The notes under the pieces are model-generated. The model saw only the letters and a program-made list of their open reading frames with translations. It was not told the origin of the DNA and ran no database searches. Source: an uncultured Saprospiraceae bacterium (GTDB lineage Bacteria; Bacteroidota; Bacteroidia; Chitinophagales; Saprospiraceae). From it: a stretch of 56,208 nt of DNA. The stretch spans positions 1-56,208 of the forward strand of contig CALHAM010000083.1 of the NCBI GenBank assembly GCA_937934275.1, written 5' to 3'. Below are positions 1 through 8,843 of this stretch, in pieces; within the stretch, counting starts at the first letter, position 1; each line of letters opens with the position of its first letter. A program made the translations under genes and the position numbers.

Positions 1-185
1 ATGATGATAGACAGCTGCTCGGCCTGTTCGTGGGTGTGCTTGAGCACTTCCATGAAGCATTGAATGACCCAATCGAAGGTGTTAAAATCGTCGTTAAAAA
101 CGATGATATGAGCCGGCAGGTCCGAGCCGATATCGTCTTCAATGAGAAGGTCCTCCTGTTCTTCCCACAACGGCTGCTTCGGCAT
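1..185 (-). CDS. clpS: ATP-dependent Clp protease adaptor ClpS (partial)
   Basis: Only the N-terminal 61 codons are present; the gene runs off the left edge of the window. Reading leftward from the ATG at 185, an acidic N-terminal tail is followed by a stretch with VFNDDFNTFDWVI and then KHTHEQAEQ, which match the ClpS core (the NDD-NTF-x-V segment and the H-x-x-EQAE segment). ClpS binds N-degron substrates and the ClpA/ClpC N-domain and delivers them to ClpP in the cytoplasm. The start lies 2 nt after the peroxiredoxin stop codon, so the two genes are almost certainly cotranscribed. Identity is clear; completeness cannot be judged. Confidence 0.9.
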   Translation of the reverse strand, partial: MPKQPLWEEQEDLLIEDDIGSDLPAHIIVFNDDFNTFDWVIQCFMEVLKHTHEQAEQLSII

Positions 186-187
186 AT

Positions 188-658
188 TTAGGCGAGATTT
201 TGAAGCGTTTGCTGGATGGCGTCGAAGTTGGGCAAATCTCCGGCATTTTCCAACACTTCGGCGTATCGAACGGTGCCGTCTCGATCAATAACGAAAGCCG
301 AGCGTTTGGCCACGCCTTTCATTTCAAAGACGAAGTCTTTGTAAAGGACGCCGTACTTTTTACAAACAGTCTTATTGAAATCGGACAGCAGCGGGAAGTT
401 AAACTGCTGCTCCTGCTTCCATTTGTCTAAGGCAAAGAGGCTGTCTACAGAGATGGCGAGTACCTGAGCGTTGAGTTTTTCGTATTCGCCAAGGCTGTCG
501 CGCATGTGGCAGAGTTCTTTGGTGCAAACTCCAGTGAAGGCCAAGGGAAAGAAGAGGAGCACGACGTTTTGGCCTCTGTAGTCCTTGAGCGATACTTGGG
601 TTTTATCGCTGGCGCGCAGCGTGAAATTGGGAGCCTTATCTCCGATATTAATGGCCAT
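188..658 (-). CDS. Peroxiredoxin (AhpC/TSA superfamily, AhpE/BCP-like)
   Basis: A 156-residue thioredoxin-fold peroxidase reducing H2O2 and organic peroxides in the cytoplasm. The peroxidatic site is PLAFTGVC with C45; a second cysteine at C50 gives the C-x4-C spacing of BCP-type atypical 2-Cys enzymes, whereas the FFPLAFTG context is more like AhpE. I chose the ATG at 658 (MAINIGDKAPNF) because the family begins there; an upstream in-frame extension to 751 has unrelated composition. The downstream neighbour clpS follows after 2 nt. A TAATTTTG box sits 29 nt upstream of the start. The electron donor is not evident from the neighbourhood. Confidence 0.92.
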   Translation of the reverse strand: MAINIGDKAPNFTLRASDKTQVSLKDYRGQNVVLLFFPLAFTGVCTKELCHMRDSLGEYEKLNAQVLAISVDSLFALDKWKQEQQFNFPLLSDFNKTVCKKYGVLYKDFVFEMKGVAKRSAFVIDRDGTVRYAEVLENAGDLPNFDAIQQTLQNLA

Positions 659-687
659 GAGTGTAAAGGGTGAATTGCTTTTGCGGA

Positions 688-695
688 CAAAATTA
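688..695 (-). promoter_or_regulatory. Candidate -7 box for peroxiredoxin-clpS
   Basis: On the minus strand this reads TAATTTTG, a match to the Bacteroidota TAnnTTTG -7 element, 29 nt upstream of the peroxiredoxin ATG. No clear TTG -33 element is seen at the usual spacing, so the call rests on one motif and its position. Confidence 0.45.
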
Positions 696-766
696 CGCCA
701 AGTGGAGCGCTGCGTGCGAATGCGCAGACAAACAAAGATTATTAGCGCCATCGGATAGGGCGTATT

Positions 767-2317
767 TCAGTAGTCGGAAACATGCTCTTTGATTCGTTGC
801 GCATGTTCGAGAATGCGCTGGCGTTCGCGTCCTTCCATGCGATCCCAGAGTTGGTAAGCCATTCCTATGCGCGGGTTGCCGCGCAGGCGCTCGGCATGTC
901 GGTCGTAGAAGTCCCAATACAAGGCATTGAACGGGCAAGCTCGCGGGCCGTATCGCTGTTTAGGGTCGTAGGGGCAACTGGCGCAGTAATCGCTCATTCG
1001 CTGGAGGTAGTTGGCGCTCGACACATAGGGTTTGGTGCCAACAATGCCTCCGTCGGCAAATTGGCTCATGCCGCGCGTGTTGGGCAGTTCCACCCATTCG
1101 AGCGCGTCTTGATAGATACCCAGATACCAGGCATCCACTTCATCGGGGTGCACGCCGAGGAGGAGGGCAAAGTTGCCGGTTACCATGAGCCGTTGGATGT
1201 GGTGCGCATAAGCCCGCTCTAAAGACTGGCCTACAGCATGGCGCAGGCAGTTCATTTGGGTCTGGCCCGTCCAGTACCACTGAGGTAGTGGCGCCGTGTG
1301 CTCGAAAAAGTTGAGCGTCCGATAGCGGGGCATTTCGGCCCAATAGACTCCGCGCACATACTCGCGCCAGCCCAATATTTGGCGGACAAAGCCTTCTAAA
1401 GCCGGGAAGGGTATGTGCTGTGGGCGTTCTTGCCACGCTGCCACCGCGCGTTGGATGACTTCCAGAGGGCTAATCATCTTCAGGTTGAGCGAGAACGATA
1501 GCCGAGAGTGAAACAGCACGTCATCGGCTTGCGCCATAGCATCCTGGTAGTCGCCAAAAAAGGGCAGCCGCTCGCGCACAAAATGCTCCAACAGCTGCAA
1601 GCTTTCAACGCGCGTGAGAGGCCAGTCGAAGCGCGCGGGGCGAATATGACCGATGGTGCGCACGCCGCCTACCCGCTGAAGCAGAGCTGTTAGGTCCGAC
1701 ACATCGCGCTCGAAGGAGGGCGCTGCTGGTGCGCGCACGCCGGCCGGCAGTCGTTTTCGGTTTTCGGCGTCGTAGTTCCATCGGCCCGTCAGCGGCGTTC
1801 GACCATCGGCTTCCATGAGCACTCCCCATTTTTCGCGCATGGCCCGGTAGAAGCGCTCCATCAGATAGGTGCGCTTGCCCGAAAACAGGCGCCTCAGTTC
1901 GTCTCGCTCCGACAGAAAGTGCTCCGACGAAACGCAGCGGGTTTCTACGGGCCATTCGGCCGATAAGGCCCGCAGGGCTTGGTCTACGCGATACTCGTCG
2001 GGTTCTTGGTATTCGAAGCGCGCAACCGCGTAATGTTCGGCCAACATCCGGCAGTTGTCGGCCAGCGTTTGCCGGTTGTCGGGTGCGTCCAATGTCAGAT
2101 AATGTACCCGATGGCCTTTCGAGCGCAAGTACTCAGCAAAAAGCCGCATAGCTCCGAAAAAGCCCACAACTTTCTGCACGTGGTGTCGCACGTAGTCCGT
2201 CTCTGAGCGGGTCTCCATGAGAGTGTACACCACGGAGTTGTCCACCTTGGAAAACCACGAATGCCGTTCATTCAATTGATCGCCTAAGACCAGGCGCAGA
2301 GTTGTTGCCTTTTCCAT
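767..2317 (-). CDS. Cryptochrome/photolyase family protein, iron-sulfur bacterial type (PhrB-like)
   Basis: A 516-residue flavoprotein of the FeS-BCP/CryPro branch (Pfam DPRP), expected to repair UV photoproducts, probably (6-4) lesions as Agrobacterium PhrB does. The N-terminal Rossmann-like domain begins LRLVLGDQLN; the C-terminal FAD domain carries C357, C445, C448 and C461. The intervals (88, 3, 13) are identical to those of the PhrB [4Fe-4S] ligands as I recall them (C350, C438, C441, C454). The motif NTRGMSQFADGG is typical of the family. It starts at the ATG at 2317. It stands alone: 108 nt before the peroxiredoxin start and 172 nt after the next gene. Substrate specificity is inference. 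Confidence 0.92.
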   Translation of the reverse strand: MEKATTLRLVLGDQLNERHSWFSKVDNSVVYTLMETRSETDYVRHHVQKVVGFFGAMRLFAEYLRSKGHRVHYLTLDAPDNRQTLADNCRMLAEHYAVARFEYQEPDEYRVDQALRALSAEWPVETRCVSSEHFLSERDELRRLFSGKRTYLMERFYRAMREKWGVLMEADGRTPLTGRWNYDAENRKRLPAGVRAPAAPSFERDVSDLTALLQRVGGVRTIGHIRPARFDWPLTRVESLQLLEHFVRERLPFFGDYQDAMAQADDVLFHSRLSFSLNLKMISPLEVIQRAVAAWQERPQHIPFPALEGFVRQILGWREYVRGVYWAEMPRYRTLNFFEHTAPLPQWYWTGQTQMNCLRHAVGQSLERAYAHHIQRLMVTGNFALLLGVHPDEVDAWYLGIYQDALEWVELPNTRGMSQFADGGIVGTKPYVSSANYLQRMSDYCASCPYDPKQRYGPRACPFNALYWDFYDRHAERLRGNPRIGMAYQLWDRMEGRERQRILEHAQRIKEHVSDY

Positions 2318-2489
2318 AAAACTAAGAAGGGGTGGGCGCCCGTGCAGTTAGCAGCCCTATTGGCCTGCAGAACACACCCGGCCCTCCATTGGTTTATCGC
2401 CCGGGGGCCGACCCAGGCAAGGTACCGATGCTCGTCTCAAAAAAGCAAAAGCTAGCGCTCTAAAAAGGCGCCACTAAGAAAGCAGCCAA

Positions 2490-3164
2490 TCAGACCAACA
2501 ACCTTATCAGAGCTACGGCGAGCGCCGTGTTTTCTTCTTCGCGCGTCAGCTCCTTGACCAACACTGCTGCACGTGGATTTGGCCCTACTGCGCGCTCCCG
2601 ATTGGTCAAGCTCACCGACCGGCCATTGGACAGCAATACCTCGCTGTGCTGTTCGGAGGGCCTCTCCTCCACTTTGGCGAGCAAGCGAGCGCTCTTATCG
2701 GCTGAGAGCAGTACCTTATCTGCAAAGACCCCGAACGGCTCGCCATTGAGCCACACCTCTACTTCTCCTTTATCTTTTTTTCGGAAAACAAACTCCCGAT
2801 CGTGTACACGCGCCACCACCACCTTAGAGGCTCCGGCGGTGTGGGCGGCAAAAGCCACCACTGGCTCCTGAAAAATGCTCAAAAGGTAGCCCGTTGAGGT
2901 CGGACGCGAACCGCCTTTGCCGCGCGCCGGCTGTTGGCGTAGCGATAGAAGGGCAAACATCTCGCTGTCCCAAGGCACTAATTCGGGAGTCAGGGCCTTG
3001 ACCCGCTGGCGCAATTGCTCTAAGAGGTCGCGAAAGATCGGGCTGTTTTTAGCCGACATCGAAAGACTCAGATCGCTAAACGCCCGCTTGACCAGGTAGA
3101 TAAAGGCTGTGATAAGGAAAGCCAGCGTCAGGACAGTGACTAAAAAACTGAACAGAAAGCGCAT
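2490..3164 (-). CDS. Hypothetical membrane-anchored protein
   Basis: I do not recognise this 224-residue protein. From the ATG at 3164 (MRFLFSFLVTVL) it has one N-terminal hydrophobic helix (about residues 3-25) ending in a positive KR pair, then a soluble region without cysteines. The soluble part has a mixed alpha/beta look with a beta-rich centre (EVEVWLNGEPFGVF) and a short hydrophobic C-terminus (ALAVALIRLLV). An in-frame start 33 nt upstream (3197) is possible but puts polar residues before the helix. It reads like a single-pass inner-membrane protein of a Bacteroidota-specific family. No function is offered; flanking genes are DNA-repair genes but the gaps (about 120-170 nt) do not argue for an operon. 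Confidence 0.6.
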   Translation of the reverse strand: MRFLFSFLVTVLTLAFLITAFIYLVKRAFSDLSLSMSAKNSPIFRDLLEQLRQRVKALTPELVPWDSEMFALLSLRQQPARGKGGSRPTSTGYLLSIFQEPVVAFAAHTAGASKVVVARVHDREFVFRKKDKGEVEVWLNGEPFGVFADKVLLSADKSARLLAKVEERPSEQHSEVLLSNGRSVSLTNRERAVGPNPRAAVLVKELTREEENTALAVALIRLLV

Positions 3165-3284
3165 GTTCGAAACCGGATAAGAGCAGAGCACTTGCAACGC
3201 CCTAATGGATTTTGGGCCACAATTTACGCCCTTCTCTGCACCCGGTGCGCACCAAAGACGCCATTTAGCCCGAGTGCCGTCTCC

Positions 3285-3971
3285 TTAGTCGTGCTGCAAC
3301 ACAGCGCAGAGTACCTGTAAATACTGCTCTACGTAAGCGTCAGCGCTTTTGCGGCGATACTGCATAACCCAGCGCGGATGTGGCAGGGCTTCGATGCGGT
3401 CGAAAAAGCCGTGTTCAGCATTGAGCCGCTGGAAGATGCGGAAGTTCTGACCTTCGCCCACACACAGGGCCACCTCTCGACGCGCGCCAAAAGAGATTTG
3501 AGTGCGAAGATTCCACACGAGAAATGGCTCTACGGCTCGAAGCAACTGCCGGTCGTCGTAGTAATTGACGTTGACACCGCGGCGTACAAAACCCAAAGGC
3601 GACAGCGCTGTGATGTAAAAATGCTTAAAGAAGCGCTCAGGCCCGCCAAAGACGCGAATGACTTGCCAAATAAATTGAGCCGAGAGTTCTTGCTTTTGAG
3701 CAAAGGCGTTGGCTATGCCGCAGTCCTCCGCCAAGCGCACTGGATCAGTAAAGGGCACGCCTGTGATGCCGGCGCCAAAGCGGCCGGGGTTGATGCCGAA
3801 CACGAAGAAGCGCGGGTGGTCGTCGGTGTAATATTTCCGATAGAAAAGCGCCATCACCCGCTGCGTTTCGGCCTGTTCGTAAGGGAAAAGCCAGGAAAAG
3901 CCCTCCGGAAGCGGTATAGAAGGCACCTGAAGTTCGCGACTAAAGGTGAGCACACGCTCAGCAAACGCCAT
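3285..3971 (-). CDS. SMUG2-type uracil-DNA glycosylase family protein (DUF4918)
   Basis: A 228-residue protein of the uracil-DNA glycosylase superfamily. Motif 1 is FGINPGRFGAGITG (GINPG at residues 59-63) and motif 2 is LPHPRWVMQ (HPR at 198-200), the two active-site signatures of the SMUG branch; DUF4918 proteins of Bacteroidota have this form. The expected role is excision of uracil or oxidised pyrimidines in base-excision repair. Start chosen at ATG 3971 (MAFAERV); a TTG two codons upstream is less likely. It follows the next upstream gene after 27 nt, so a shared transcript is possible. Activity and base preference cannot be told from sequence. Confidence 0.82.
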   Translation of the reverse strand: MAFAERVLTFSRELQVPSIPLPEGFSWLFPYEQAETQRVMALFYRKYYTDDHPRFFVFGINPGRFGAGITGVPFTDPVRLAEDCGIANAFAQKQELSAQFIWQVIRVFGGPERFFKHFYITALSPLGFVRRGVNVNYYDDRQLLRAVEPFLVWNLRTQISFGARREVALCVGEGQNFRIFQRLNAEHGFFDRIEALPHPRWVMQYRRKSADAYVEQYLQVLCAVLQHD

Positions 3972-3998
3972 GAGCAAACAGGCCAGAGGGTGAAAGCC

Positions 3999-4646
3999 CT
4001 ATTGTTTTTTCTTGAAATCGCCGTTTTTCCAGGCCTTGAAGAACTCTCCCCATGCCAGCGGGCTGAAGATGTTCATGGGCGGCGTTTGGCCGAAGTAAAC
4101 GTATTCGCGCGACTGGCGGCGCAAGTAGAAATTAGCGCTTTCGCGGCCTCCGTAAGGCACCATGTCGGGGTTTCGACGCGCCTCGGCCACGTACTCGTTG
4201 GCCACGTTTTCTGCAGCAATGCGCTGCAGCTCGGGCGTAACGTCCATTTTGAGAAACTCAATCTTGAAATGTTCGCGCGAGGGCCAAGGGAAGATGACGA
4301 CTTCGGGCAGGGTGAGCGTATCCTGGGCCATGATCTGCACAATGGAGTAGCGGTCTTGGGTGAGCGTGTCGGGCACGCGCTTAGTTACCGTCTCCAAGCC
4401 GATGCAGCTGAAGCGGATGAGATCGCCCTTTTCCACCACGATGGTGAAGAAGCCGCGGTGGTCGGAGTAGGTGCCGCGGCGCTTTTCGGGCAGCGATACG
4501 GTGGCATAGGGCACGGGGACCATGTTGCCGTCTAAGCTGGTGACTACCAACCCAGAGAATTGGATAAGCTTCGGCTCGGTGGTCGGCTGCGCCCAAGCGC
4601 GGGTTCCTACCGAGAGAGCGAGGGCGAAAAGGAGCAGGATACGCAT
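3999..4646 (-). CDS. Exported CarboxypepD_reg-like domain protein
   Basis: A 215-residue exported protein. A signal peptide covers residues 1-19 (MRILLLFALALSVGTRAWA, then Q). A carboxypeptidase regulatory-like beta-sandwich follows (about 29-100): FSGLVVTSLDG, PYATVSLPEKRRGTYSDHRGFFTI, then FSCIGLETV, the pattern that precedes TonB-receptor plugs in this phylum but here stands without a barrel. The C-terminal half (110-215) is charged and aromatic (EYVYFGQTPPMNIFSPLAW) and unrecognised; similar short proteins are common in Bacteroidota. Likely periplasmic or outer-membrane associated. A TATCTTTG promoter box lies about 130 nt upstream. Family known, function unknown. Confidence 0.78.
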   Translation of the reverse strand: MRILLLFALALSVGTRAWAQPTTEPKLIQFSGLVVTSLDGNMVPVPYATVSLPEKRRGTYSDHRGFFTIVVEKGDLIRFSCIGLETVTKRVPDTLTQDRYSIVQIMAQDTLTLPEVVIFPWPSREHFKIEFLKMDVTPELQRIAAENVANEYVAEARRNPDMVPYGGRESANFYLRRQSREYVYFGQTPPMNIFSPLAWGEFFKAWKNGDFKKKQ

Positions 4647-5013
4647 ATGCTGGAGGTGGACGAGTACTGTCGAGTGAGCAGTATGGTAGGGTGTTTTGGC
4701 CTTAAAGAGGCGGCTCTTATGATGACAAGGAAGGCAAGGAGGTTGTCTTAAGGGGCACAGGACGTCGCTTTTAACGTCGCAAAGATAGAGGAGTAACGCC
4801 GCTTAGCGCGGTTTGTTGAGCCTTGGCATTTGCCAAAGGCGCACAGAGAGCATAACGAACAGAGCGCATGCCTTTCCAATAGCGCTCGAAACGCCTCATG
4901 GAAGCAAAATTTCTTTTCTTTATTTGCTCAATAAAATCGCGAAGAGACCCATTTACAGCTGCATTTCCAGTCCTTCTATCGTACTTTACTTCTCTAAACA
5001 ATAGGGTAATCGA
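4647..5013. other. Intergenic region between divergent genes
   Basis: A 367-nt non-coding stretch between the minus-strand CarboxypepD_reg-like gene and the plus-strand beta-barrel gene. It holds one good minus-strand -7 box (4780-4787). No convincing plus-strand TAnnTTTG box is seen before 5014 (a TACTTTAC at about 4980 is a weak candidate). Short reading frames here have no recognisable homology. Confidence 0.5.
4780..4787 (-). promoter_or_regulatory. Candidate -7 box for the CarboxypepD_reg-like gene
   Basis: Reads TATCTTTG on the minus strand, an exact TAnnTTTG match, 133 nt upstream of the start codon at 4646. A matching -33 TTG is not obvious. Confidence 0.5.
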
Positions 5014-7881
5014 ATGTACTTCTTGTTATTGCGCGTAAAGAGCGCACGCACTTTGAGTGCACTATTTACACTCTTTGCCTCTGGGGCGGTGGTCTTAACT
5101 GCCCAAACGCCAAGCCGAATAACCCTAAAAGGTACGGTATTAACCGACAGCGTCGGAGAGCCGGCGGCGATGGCCACCGTGATGCTGCTCCATCCGACCG
5201 ACTCGACGCTGCTCGCGTTTACCCGCTGCGATGAGCGCGGAGCATTTGTCTTCCGAAACGTTCGCAACGCAGTCTATTTGCTCAAGGTCTCCTATGTGGG
5301 CTACCTACCCTACCAGCAACGTTTGCTGCCGGCGGAAAGTGAAAGCACAGATTTAGGCATGCTGGTCCTCAAACCCATCCAGCGCGCGCTGATGGAAGTG
5401 GTAGTGCGCACGGCCAAAGCGCCGCTGTATATCCGGGGCGATACCATCGAATACGATGCTACCACCTTCAAAGTGCCGCCCGGCTCTACGGTGGAAGACT
5501 TGCTGCGCCGCTTGCCCGGCATTGAGGTGGACGACGCCGGAAACATTCGCGCCCAAGGTCGAGAAGTACGCCGCATCTACGTGAACGGCAAGACCTTCTT
5601 CGGCAGCGACCCGAAGTTAGCGACTAAGAATTTAGGCGCCGAAACGATCGCTAAAGTTCAGGTGTTCGACGAAAAATCGGAGGCCGCCCGCCTCATGGGT
5701 GTGGAAGACGGCAAGCAAGAGCGCGCCATGAACCTCGAGCTGAAAGAGGAATACAAGAAAGGCGCTTTTGGCAAGGCTACCCTCGCCGGCGGCACTGACG
5801 ACCGCTGGGCCTCTCGCGGCAGCTACAACCGCTTCGACGAACACCATCAGTTCTCCCTCATTGGCTACGGCAACAACATCAACGAAACGGGGGTCAACTG
5901 GGAGGACTACAGCGAGTTCAAGGGCCAAAATACGTTTCAAGACCTCAGTGGCGAAGACTTCGGCTTTGGCGGCATGTTGTATGGCACCTACTTCTCTACA
6001 GCGGAAAGCGGATTGCTCAACTTTTTTGACGGCCGCGGCTTTACGCGCAACGGCGGTGGCGGAATAAATTACAACTTCGACAACAAAAAAACCAAAGCAA
6101 ACGCCAGCTATATCTACAACCAAACCCACCTCGACTTGGACGAATTTGCCCGACGCGATAACTTCCTAAGCACCGGTGTCTTCAGCAACACCGATACGAT
6201 GCATCTGGACGAATTCCGCGGCAACCATCGCCTCGACGGGCGCATGGAGCGCAACTTTGACTCGCTCAACGTGCTCATAGTTAAAGGCAGTCTAAGCCTA
6301 AGCCACTCCGAAAAACAGGAGGGGCGCCAACAGCGCTTCTTCGACAGCGATGCTCCTTTTAGCCTCATCAACCGCATCAGCACCGAAAATAGCGCCAAGC
6401 AGCAGGCATGGACGCTCAGCAGCTCGGCTGTGTTTCGGCATCGCTTCCGCAAACCCGGCCGTGCCTTTGCCCTCAGCACCGGCTACAGCCAACAAGTGGT
6501 GGAGCAACGCGAGCGCTTCTTTTCTCAAAACCAACTTTTTATGCCCACCGAACGCCTCGAACAGTTTCGCACGCGCAACCTCAACAACGCCAACTCCTGG
6601 CGCCTCAAAAGCAGTGCCCTGTATTCCGAACCGCTAAGCCAACACTGGTTCTGGCAAACCTTTGCCAACGCACGCTACTCCGACAATGCCACTAACCGCC
6701 AGGTGCGCGCCCCTGACCAAGGAGATCTCCGCGTGGATAGCTTAAGCGTCTTCTACAACTTCACCGAGCAGTTTTACCGCCTCGGCTCTAGCCTCCGCTA
6801 CGTCGTCGAGGGCTTCAACGCCTCCGTCGGCCTAGCCAAACAGCAGCTTGCACTCAACGGACGCTTTGCCCAAGACCGAAATCTGCCTCCGCTCGCCCCG
6901 CCCATTCGGCGCTCTTTTAACGACTTCATCCCATATGCCGCCGTCGAGCTGGAACCGATGGAAGACCTATACTTCGACCTGGAATACACCTACGTGGTGA
7001 CGCCTCCGTCTTTTAGCAACTTGCAACCCGTCCCAGTCTTCTCTAATCCGGCCTTTCAGCACATCGGCAACCCGGAACTCGGCCCCGAGCGAGCGCACCA
7101 TCTCCAATTCAGTGCTTATTACTGGGATGATGCCTCTTTTGCCAGCATGGGCTTCCAACTCTCTGCCGACGGGTACGAAAGCCAAATCACCTTTAACCAA
7201 CGAGTGGAACGCTCCGATAGCCTTGGCATTCTGACCATCACCCGCCCAGAGAACGTTACGGGTGGCCATCGAGTATCTTCTTACTCGTGGGGGAATGTGC
7301 CGATCGTGAAAAATCGGCTTTCGCTGTCGTTCAACGGCGACGCAAGCCGCCGGTTAGCGCCGGCATTTGTCAACGACGTGCGCAACGACACCGACGATCG
7401 CTACTGGCACTTGAGCACCTCCCTTTCCCTCACGCTCGGCTCGAAGTTCATCTTTAGCGCCAGCGGTAGCTTGGGCTTTAATAACGTTACTTACTCCATC
7501 CGCAGCGACCTCAACCAACGCATCCGAGATCACTCGGCGAATGCCTCCATTAAGTGGGAGTTTTTGGCCAAGACTTTTCTGGAAAGCAACTTTAATTACC
7601 GCCTCTTCCGCAACCCTGCGTTTGACTTTCGCCAGGAAGTGCCCATCATCAATGTCTCAGTGCGCCGTTTATTCGGCCCTAAAAACCGCATGGAAGTGCG
7701 CCTGGCTGCCTTCGACTTACTCAACCGACGCCTTGCGGTGAATCAAAGGGGCACCCAAAACTTCGTTACTACCAGTATTTCTCCTACCCTGGCCCGATAC
7801 TTCATGCTGAGCATGAGCTACAACTTTCGCGGCCAAGCCGACAAGGTTACAAAAAACGATGGCGGCATTATCATCTATTGA
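5014..7881 (+). CDS. TonB-dependent-receptor-like outer-membrane beta-barrel protein
   Basis: A 955-residue outer-membrane protein. Order: signal peptide (about 1-30, ending VVLTAQ), CarboxypepD_reg-like domain (about 35-110; ITLKGTVLTDSVGEPAAMATV...SYVGYL), plug-like segment (about 130-240; RGDTIEYDA, LLRRLPGIEVDDAG, RRIYVNGKTFFGSD) and a long beta-barrel with many alternating aromatic/polar strands, of the OMP_b-brl_3 type rather than SusC. The C-terminus ends near YFMLSMSYNFRG plus a basic tail, not with a sorting domain. The GLPGLI gene follows with 25 nt between the stop and the preferred ATG; barrel-GLPGLI pairs recur in Bacteroidota. The transported ligand is unknown. Confidence 0.88.
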   Translation: MYFLLLRVKSARTLSALFTLFASGAVVLTAQTPSRITLKGTVLTDSVGEPAAMATVMLLHPTDSTLLAFTRCDERGAFVFRNVRNAVYLLKVSYVGYLPYQQRLLPAESESTDLGMLVLKPIQRALMEVVVRTAKAPLYIRGDTIEYDATTFKVPPGSTVEDLLRRLPGIEVDDAGNIRAQGREVRRIYVNGKTFFGSDPKLATKNLGAETIAKVQVFDEKSEAARLMGVEDGKQERAMNLELKEEYKKGAFGKATLAGGTDDRWASRGSYNRFDEHHQFSLIGYGNNINETGVNWEDYSEFKGQNTFQDLSGEDFGFGGMLYGTYFSTAESGLLNFFDGRGFTRNGGGGINYNFDNKKTKANASYIYNQTHLDLDEFARRDNFLSTGVFSNTDTMHLDEFRGNHRLDGRMERNFDSLNVLIVKGSLSLSHSEKQEGRQQRFFDSDAPFSLINRISTENSAKQQAWTLSSSAVFRHRFRKPGRAFALSTGYSQQVVEQRERFFSQNQLFMPTERLEQFRTRNLNNANSWRLKSSALYSEPLSQHWFWQTFANARYSDNATNRQVRAPDQGDLRVDSLSVFYNFTEQFYRLGSSLRYVVEGFNASVGLAKQQLALNGRFAQDRNLPPLAPPIRRSFNDFIPYAAVELEPMEDLYFDLEYTYVVTPPSFSNLQPVPVFSNPAFQHIGNPELGPERAHHLQFSAYYWDDASFASMGFQLSADGYESQITFNQRVERSDSLGILTITRPENVTGGHRVSSYSWGNVPIVKNRLSLSFNGDASRRLAPAFVNDVRNDTDDRYWHLSTSLSLTLGSKFIFSASGSLGFNNVTYSIRSDLNQRIRDHSANASIKWEFLAKTFLESNFNYRLFRNPAFDFRQEVPIINVSVRRLFGPKNRMEVRLAAFDLLNRRLAVNQRGTQNFVTTSISPTLARYFMLSMSYNFRGQADKVTKNDGGIIIY

Positions 7882-7906
7882 ATCACTCCACTCAGCAAAC
7901 TTGAGC

Positions 7907-8713
7907 ATGGACACCCAAACGGCAAAAAAGACGCTCAACAACCCAAGGCACTGGAGCCGACACCTCCTCTCAACCGTGCTGATGCTCTGGCTTGCCCTGC
8001 ACCATACGGCCACTGCCCAAGTCGCGGAGGGTGAAGTCCGATACCTGGTGACGCATAACTGGGTCAAAAAATTAGCCGCGCTCGACTACATCTCTGCCCG
8101 CGAGCGCGAAAAGGTCGCCTACATGTGGGGCAATCGGGCGGAATGGAAGGCATATATGCGGCTGTACTTTTCCCCTCAGCGCAGTAGGTACGAAGAGTCG
8201 GACGAACAAGCGGAAGCTGAAATGGTCGGCTATGCAGGGCGCAGAGAGCCGCTGCTGTTTTACCGCGATTTTGAACAAGCGCGCCTGTTCGACGTGGTAA
8301 AAGCCCAAGGCCGCACGTACTTCATCGAGGATAGCTTGCAGTGCCCACAGTGGAAAGTGCTCAACGACGTGAAGGAAGTAGCCGGCTATGTGTGCATGAA
8401 CGCCTCATGGGAAGACCCTATCAAAGGGCACCGCATAGAGGTTTGGTTTGCTTTAGACCTACCCACCCCGGCCGGACCAGAAGACCTGTGCGGGCTGCCG
8501 GGCCTCATCTTGGAGGCCAACTACAACGACGGCGCTATGGTCATCGCAGCGGACCAAATCAACCTGCGCTCCTTGGGCGATGCGCTCAACTTGCCGAAAA
8601 TAAAAGCCAAGGGCAAGAGAGTGTCTTGGGAGGAGTACCGAGAACTCCAGCGCAAATACATTGCAGAGCAGCGGAAGGCTGAAAATGCGTGGTTTTGGGG
8701 CATTCGCTATTGA
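7907..8713 (+). CDS. GLPGLI family protein
   Basis: A 268-residue exported protein carrying the family motif at residues 195-201 (CGLPGLI) followed by LEANYNDG. A rather long N-region (MDTQTAKKTLNN...) precedes a hydrophobic segment (about 20-38, ending TATAQ) that looks like a signal peptide. The alternative start at 7859 overlaps the preceding gene and lengthens the polar N-region, so ATG 7907 is preferred. GLPGLI proteins (about 250-290 residues) are found in Bacteroidota beside TonB-receptor-like barrels, as here; the function is unknown, and a periplasmic or surface partner of the barrel is an inference from pairing only. Confidence 0.88.
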   Translation: MDTQTAKKTLNNPRHWSRHLLSTVLMLWLALHHTATAQVAEGEVRYLVTHNWVKKLAALDYISAREREKVAYMWGNRAEWKAYMRLYFSPQRSRYEESDEQAEAEMVGYAGRREPLLFYRDFEQARLFDVVKAQGRTYFIEDSLQCPQWKVLNDVKEVAGYVCMNASWEDPIKGHRIEVWFALDLPTPAGPEDLCGLPGLILEANYNDGAMVIAADQINLRSLGDALNLPKIKAKGKRVSWEEYRELQRKYIAEQRKAENAWFWGIRY

Positions 8714-8843
8714 AGCTACCGCCACCGGTTTGGAGTGGTTAAACTTTATTTAAAATATCCGCCCTCCAGCGGCTCCGTTGCCCCTTATCTGTTTAAGGCC
8801 CGCTATATTAGCTGACTGTTTTAAATCTGACCGGTTTTCATTC

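Noticed and set aside
3378-4535. A 385-codon plus-strand open frame antisense to the SMUG2 and CarboxypepD_reg-like genes
   Set aside because: Its translation has no domain pattern and it covers two well-supported genes on the other strand; long antisense frames are expected in this GC-rich sequence.
5632-6129. A 165-codon minus-strand frame inside the beta-barrel gene
   Set aside because: Valine/alanine-rich translation typical of an antisense frame; the plus-strand barrel is clear.
7859-7906. Overlap of the GLPGLI gene with the beta-barrel gene
   Set aside because: It depends on using the earlier ATG at 7859; the ATG at 7907 gives a more plausible N-terminus and removes the overlap.
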